From: Gnetum montanum
Taxonomy: Eukaryota > Streptophyta > Gnetopsida > Gnetales > Gnetaceae
Reading direction: 5' to 3'
NCBI GenBank assembly: GCA_015680685.1
Contig: MNCI01013909.1
Span: 1 to 64,000 of the forward strand
Length of the DNA: 64,000 bases
Shown: one piece after another, positions 59,615-64,000 of the stretch
Position numbering within the stretch: the stretch's first letter is position 1
How the letters are laid out: every line of letters starts with the position of its first letter
The notes under the pieces: model-generated
What the model was told of the DNA's origin: nothing
The model's database searches: none
What the model saw: only the letters and a program-made list of their open reading frames with translations
Made by a program: the position numbers and the translations under genes

Positions 59615-61390
59615 GTTCCTTACAATAATATCAGGAAGGTATGGAATTATTGAGGGGAATGGAACTAATGGGATGACATGTGAACAGATCATCATTACAA
59701 GACTTGACAAAACTGGTGTTCATGACAACAAGGGTGAACACCTTATTACAATGACATCAGGCCTTACTTGGCAGTTGAGAAAGAGAGAGAAGTGTTGTTG
59801 CTGCCAATGCCAAGATTGCGCCTTTCGTTGTCCATCCGTAAGCGTGCTGTCCATCTTGCTCCTTGCATAGCTGCTTCTAGCGCTGCTCCATTCCAAGTGT
59901 TTGCTCCAGATCCAATCCATTGTGGTATGATTGCCATCTACACAGACAACACAATCTTATAGTAGCAAGGGCAAATGAATTTCAATGTAGTTAATACCTT
60001 GCTTCGGTGTAAGTGCATTGGCTAGGTTGTGGTATGGCTGATATGGATCGGGAGATATATTAACGATGACTACTGAAGGTGCAGGGGTTAGGAAGAAAAT
60101 CAAAAATTTCGGGGCTAGGAGAAAATCGAAAAAATCAGGCCCTGTACCCCCATGACTAATCGCGAACCTTCGATAGTGTTAGAAGGGAGAAAGGAAAGGA
60201 GTATTAAAGATAGATAAAAAGGGATAACTATAGCATCAATGAAATGGATGTTAAGATGGTAATGAACAAAAGAAAGTTAATTGCAAAAATGTTAGGGAAA
60301 AGAAGTTAACTAATGCTCCAAATAGGAATGTCAGTGGGTCCTCCCCAAAGCAGGCTCATGCCCTTAATGCCCTGACAAACCCACATTCAAAGAGTCCATA
60401 GGCTCTGGGAATGTCATTTGGAACAAGAGTTAAAGTCTTAACTGCAAGAATTTACCAAAAAGAAAACAATGCATCTACCAAAATATACACTAATGATACA
60501 ACTGGCAATGAGGTGAACAATGGAGAGAAAGATGGAGAGAAGAGAATGGAATGGAATCCCAAGAACAAGGTGGGGTACAGCCCCTTGTGTAGTTCATGAT
60601 TAATGTGACTTGGCAAATCTCATTCCAACTCTGGCTTCAAACAAACCACCTCCAGTGACTTCGAATCAATGCATTCGGTTAAACCATAACTTGAGTAATG
60701 AGAATGCTTCCCCCAAGAGCCACCACCATTCCAACAAAACAAAGGAGAGAATGGGAAGTGAGAAGGGCCTTAGTTAGAGGGAATACTTTTGGTTCCATAA
60801 CCAGTGCTTGTAGCCCAAGTTTATTTCGTCTAAGGGGTGTGCTTTGAATTCTCACTTTTTCTCTTTCTTTTTTTGTTTTTTTTTGTATTTTGTGTTTTTA
60901 TGCGTGAGAACCACACCATGCAAAGAATTTTTATTTTTATTGTCACAACTTCCGATAATTGGGTAACATCGGAACAACAAGAAAACTCAAGAAGAAAACA
61001 TCCAAGCACCCAAGAGAACGGCCAACACAAAAGCATCAAGTTACCTTGAAGTGACACCCATTTCAATCCTTGAGTCCTTCCTTAGTTTGAAAATGCCCAA
61101 TCACCTGATTCGTTTAAGTTCTTATTAGAAAGGAACTGTACATTTCCAAGCTAAGAGAGACCATAGAAACTGGTGGATGGATGGATGAAGTGAACTCATT
61201 GCCTGCCATATCAAAAGAAACATACCTTAGTATCAACATTGTGACTTAAGGTAAAAACCAAACATTAGCAATCAATATGAAAATAGTTCATACCATCATT
61301 CCGAACACTTATTGGGTGACAAACTTACATGGTAGATCACACACACACACACAAAGTGGAAAAGTATAACGATGTTGTAAAAAAAAAACA
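59615..61390 (-). other. Element E 3' spacer
   Basis: Noncoding; matches the A and B spacers through TTGGGGAGGACCCACTGACA and CAGATGGCAATCATACC. The conserved stem-loop block is at 60828-60925 (complement), with some stem decay. Ends at the junction with the LINE. Confidence 0.7.
61338..61353. repeat. (CA)n microsatellite
   Basis: Eight CA units in the spacer of element E. Confidence 0.85.
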
Positions 61391-61408
61391 GGAAAAGTTA
61401 AAGAAATT

Positions 61409-61517
61409 TGTAAAACAAAAACTTGTAAAGCAAAAATGTGTAAAAAAAAAACATGTGTAAAACAAAAACTTGCAAAACAAAGATTTTGTAAAACAAAAAC
61501 GTGTAAAACAAAAACTT
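61409..61517. repeat. TTTTTGTTTTACA tandem array
   Basis: On the minus strand, about seven imperfect copies of (A/G)TTTTTGTTTTACA(C/A). Elements A (25940-25995) and B (42035-42070) have two to three copies at the same place, so the array expanded in E. Confidence 0.85.
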
Positions 61518-61744
61518 AAAAGAACTGAGGGCCCCATATGGTTCATATGGTTAGCATAGGTGGCCATCTCCCCCATGATTGAGTGGAAAGGGAGAGATCT
61601 GAAATAATGAGCATTTGTTTGAATTTCGTAGAAGTGTCCAACTTCTCCCAACTGATGTTCTTAGGTTGAGGGGTGGAAGTTGGTGCGCTCATATTTCAAT
61701 GTGTCTATGCCTTCGTTGTTAGCATGAGTTGTCTCCTCAGTTCG

Positions 61745-61745
61745 N
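61745..61745. other. Single-N assembly join
   Basis: Lies exactly between the gag tail and the pre-RT linker of element E, where protease should be. Confidence 0.9.
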
Positions 61746-64000
61746 TAGTTTTTGGATGGAAGGGTGCTCCGAAGTGTTAGATGGTGGAGGAGTGTACATG
61801 GGCTCAACCGCTTGTTGTTGTGAGAGTTTGTCTGGGCTTTTAGTTCTGAAGAAAGGTCTTTTCTTTTTACAGTTGTCAAAACCAGTAGCAGGTTGAATAT
61901 TTACACCTCTCGCAGCATGATGTTGCTGTAGTTGAGGAGGAAGTTCCCCTTGCATTGTTGGAGCAGGAGGTGTTATGGGAACTACTTGTGGAAGAGGTGT
62001 GGATGGATTTGGAGGATGGTGTGGGTATGGAGTGTCTCCTGGAGGGGAAGGAGTCCTTCTGAAGTACTCTTGAACTTGGTAGTGATGGTGGGGAGTTGTG
62101 TGACTCATAGAGTCAGTTGGAGAAATCGGCTGCTGCACATAATATCCATAAGGGTTAGGCTGCCGGTAAGGGTACTGATGTTTCGGCGATGGCATCCCCC
62201 ATGACTGTGGGTATTGCCATTGCTGATGCTATCCGATGGATTGTGGGGGAGTTCCACTTGGATAATACGTTAATGGTTGGTGGAACTGCCTTGGATTCCC
62301 TTGAGGATAAGGTAACCTACGGGGTATTTGTCGTTGATTAAGTCTTGGACTAAGTGCATACACCCCAGACTCTTGTAGATGTGAGATGATGGGGCAATAT
62401 CCCTTAGGATGGTCATAGTGGCAAATCTCACATCCACCGTCATCATCTGTGTCTGAATCCACAACCACATCGGAGTTAGTGATTTTCCCCTTACCCTTGT
62501 TATGTGCAGGGCCTAAATCTCTCCACTTTGTCTTACCTTTGTCACTACTTTGTTCAACCTTAGACTCTTCTACTATTTTTAAAACAGTTTCAATTTTAGA
62601 GTCTAAGGAACTCCATACGTCATCTACCTTAGCCGCTATTTTTGTTGTAAGCTTTTGAATCGGCAAGGTTTTCCTATTCACCAACTCTTCAATTGGTGAC
62701 TCATCCTCTTCATCATAAAATTTCACTCCCTTCTTTCGAAGAGAGGGATCATGGTTGTATTCTTCCGCACTTTCCCTTTTTTGTAGTTCACCTTCTTCTT
62801 TTGCTACTTGTTCAAACAAGCTATGAACTTCATGGGCTCTAAGTTGTGAGAGTCTCCCTTGGGCATAAGTCCCAAGGGTTCTTTTAGTTTCATGCCTTAG
62901 CCCATCCACGATGTGGCGAAGTTGATCCCGCTGTGTGTATCCATGACCCAGGCAATGATGTAACAGTGTGTAGTAGCGGGCCATGGCAGCATCCAAGGGT
63001 TCATGTGTACCTTGCTTCCAGCCTTGGATCTACTTACGCAAATTGGACACTCTGGAGTACATTTGATACTTATCGTTGAAGAGTTCTAGCATCATACTCC
63101 ACCTCCTGATGGTTTCCAATTCTAACGACCGGTACCAACTCTCTGCTTCTTTGGTGAGTGTCTTGGGAAACAACTTAAGTCTTTGCCACTCATTTTCTAT
63201 ATTCTACAAGGCGCAGGCATCGTGGAATGCCTGTAAATGATTTTGCGGATCTGCGTTGTATCCCCCTTCAAATCGTGGGATGTTGTTCATGTCTAAACGT
63301 TTGATCCGACTATCTTTTAAATGCCTTGTGGGAATCCTAACTGCGTCCTTTATGTCAAGCATACTTTAGGTTGCGAGTAGGGGCTCGTCATGATCATCTC
63401 TTTCATGACATCTATGATGTCTGCATTGTTCCCTACTCTCCCTACGTTCATGCCCTTATCCTCTCTCTCGACTCTCTCATCGAGGTCTCTCATTCTTCTT
63501 ACCTTTATCCTCTCCATTATGCTCTTTATGGTTGTGCCCAAAGGTGGAAGGAGAGGGTGAGTGATGTGAAGAAGGGGAAGAAGAAGGGGAACCATTGCCA
63601 TGATGATGTTTCCTATCTTCTCTTCTGCTGCTCTGGCCCCGATCGTGATGACGATCTAAGTGCTCGTCCTTAGCATGAGTTGTTGTTCCCTCTGTGAATA
63701 GCTGGTGTTCATGGGCATCAGAACCATGGTTATGTATCGTTGATTGTAGGTTCTAATACCCAGCCTCCTCACCATCGTTAGGAGGGGGAACATCATTTGC
63801 TAAAGAACCCATTATAAGGGGTTCCTCATCTCCTATTCGCTAAGGACATGTAGACCTTTACCCTTCAACAGTGTATGTTGGCTCTCCTGCCTAGCGTTCC
63901 TCATATGTTGTGCTTCTATGGGATGATAATCCCTCATATCAAAATTGTCCACAACGTATTCAGTGTATAATTATGTGATGCCAATCTGTGCCAAGGCACG
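61746..64000 (-). pseudogene. Element E gag (best preserved, N-terminus off window)
   Basis: The most complete gag here. 63999-63300 holds the N-terminal and His/Arg/Ser-rich parts with a few stops and shifts. 62996-62229 is open for 255 codons and covers the end of the capsid core (RDQLRHIVDGLRHETKRTL, AHEVHSLFEQVAKEEGELQ), the linker and the knuckle CEICHYDHPKGYC (CX2CX3HX4C). After one stop, 62195-61746 encodes the Pro/His/Gln-rich tail. Where A and B have stops, E often has the parental Gln or Trp. Confidence 0.85.

Larger units (their letters stand above)
59615..64000 (-). mobile_element. Element E: gypsy derivative, pol deleted, runs off window
   Basis: Minus-strand element of the same family. 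The 5' LTR is outside the window. Gag occupies 64000-61746. A single N at 61745 marks a join. A short linker equal to the pre-RT linker of A follows and passes straight into post-integrase spacer (HYFRSLPFHSIMGEMATYA). The spacer ends at 59615, matching A up to ..TGTAAGGAAC, about 45 bp short of the polypurine tract. The 3' LTR is absent and the sequence continues as LINE. Confidence 0.82.

Noticed and set aside
61337-61651. 104-codon frame with FCFT repeats
   Set aside because: Low-complexity translation of the TTTTTGTTTTACA array in a retrotransposon spacer.

Overview
The window looks like nuclear DNA of a vascular plant with a large, repeat-filled genome. It is AT-rich, its one host gene is spread over 16.5 kb by introns of up to 7.9 kb, and more than half of it is nested, decayed LTR retrotransposons primed by plant tRNA-Asp. 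Long introns and old nested Athila/Tat-like gypsy elements suggest a gymnosperm, but that is inference. No bacterial, organellar, CRISPR or rRNA features were seen.

Layout. (1) 1-440: a 55-bp-arm hairpin at the window edge and a small LTR fragment. (2) 1667-18142, minus strand: a gene for a DEK_C plus double SWIB/MDM2 protein (UAF30-like chromatin/transcription factor), six exons with consistent splice phases. Exon 4 (frame-neutral) resembles the start of exon 5, and a decayed copy of the end of exon 5 lies in intron 5. A TATA-like box, palindrome and GATACA microsatellite lie upstream. (3) 18918-28891: element A, a 10-kb gypsy element with TSD GGAGG, gag-PR-RT-RH-IN broken by many stops, and a 36-bp palindromic repeat array in U3. 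(4) 28892-36299: AT-rich DNA with a 1.1-kb tandem triplication carrying a tRNA-derived SINE. (5) about 36300-52345: a three-level nest. Element D (plus) is split by element C (minus: gag plus a second ORF of unknown function, no pol), whose left LTR is split by element B (plus: gag-PR, RT-RH-IN deleted, TSD TAATG). The right LTR of C preserves the empty site of B. (6) 52387-55487: RTE-type LINE tail, a SINE, possible LINE ORF1 remnant. (7) 55488-56498: a solo LTR with TSD GGAAG, next to an L1-type LINE ORF2 remnant (minus) ending at 59614. (8) 59615-64000: element E (minus), gag relatively well kept, pol deleted, running off the window.

The gypsy copies are one extended group: TGATG..CATCA LTR ends, similar R-U5, tRNA-Asp-type PBS, GTGGGGGTA polypurine tract and a CX2CX3HX4C gag knuckle. 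Their U3 regions differ completely, each with its own palindrome set just upstream of a TATA box. Only A carries pol; B and E lost RT-RH-IN at nearly the same place and C carries ORF2 instead. This looks like an autonomous/non-autonomous family, the most interesting biology here.

Caveats: several N gaps mark assembly joins. Two N-bounded blocks (37051-37267 and 42098-42434) end in, or are, reverse complements of nearby sequence and are probably mis-oriented contigs. Identity judgements were made by eye.
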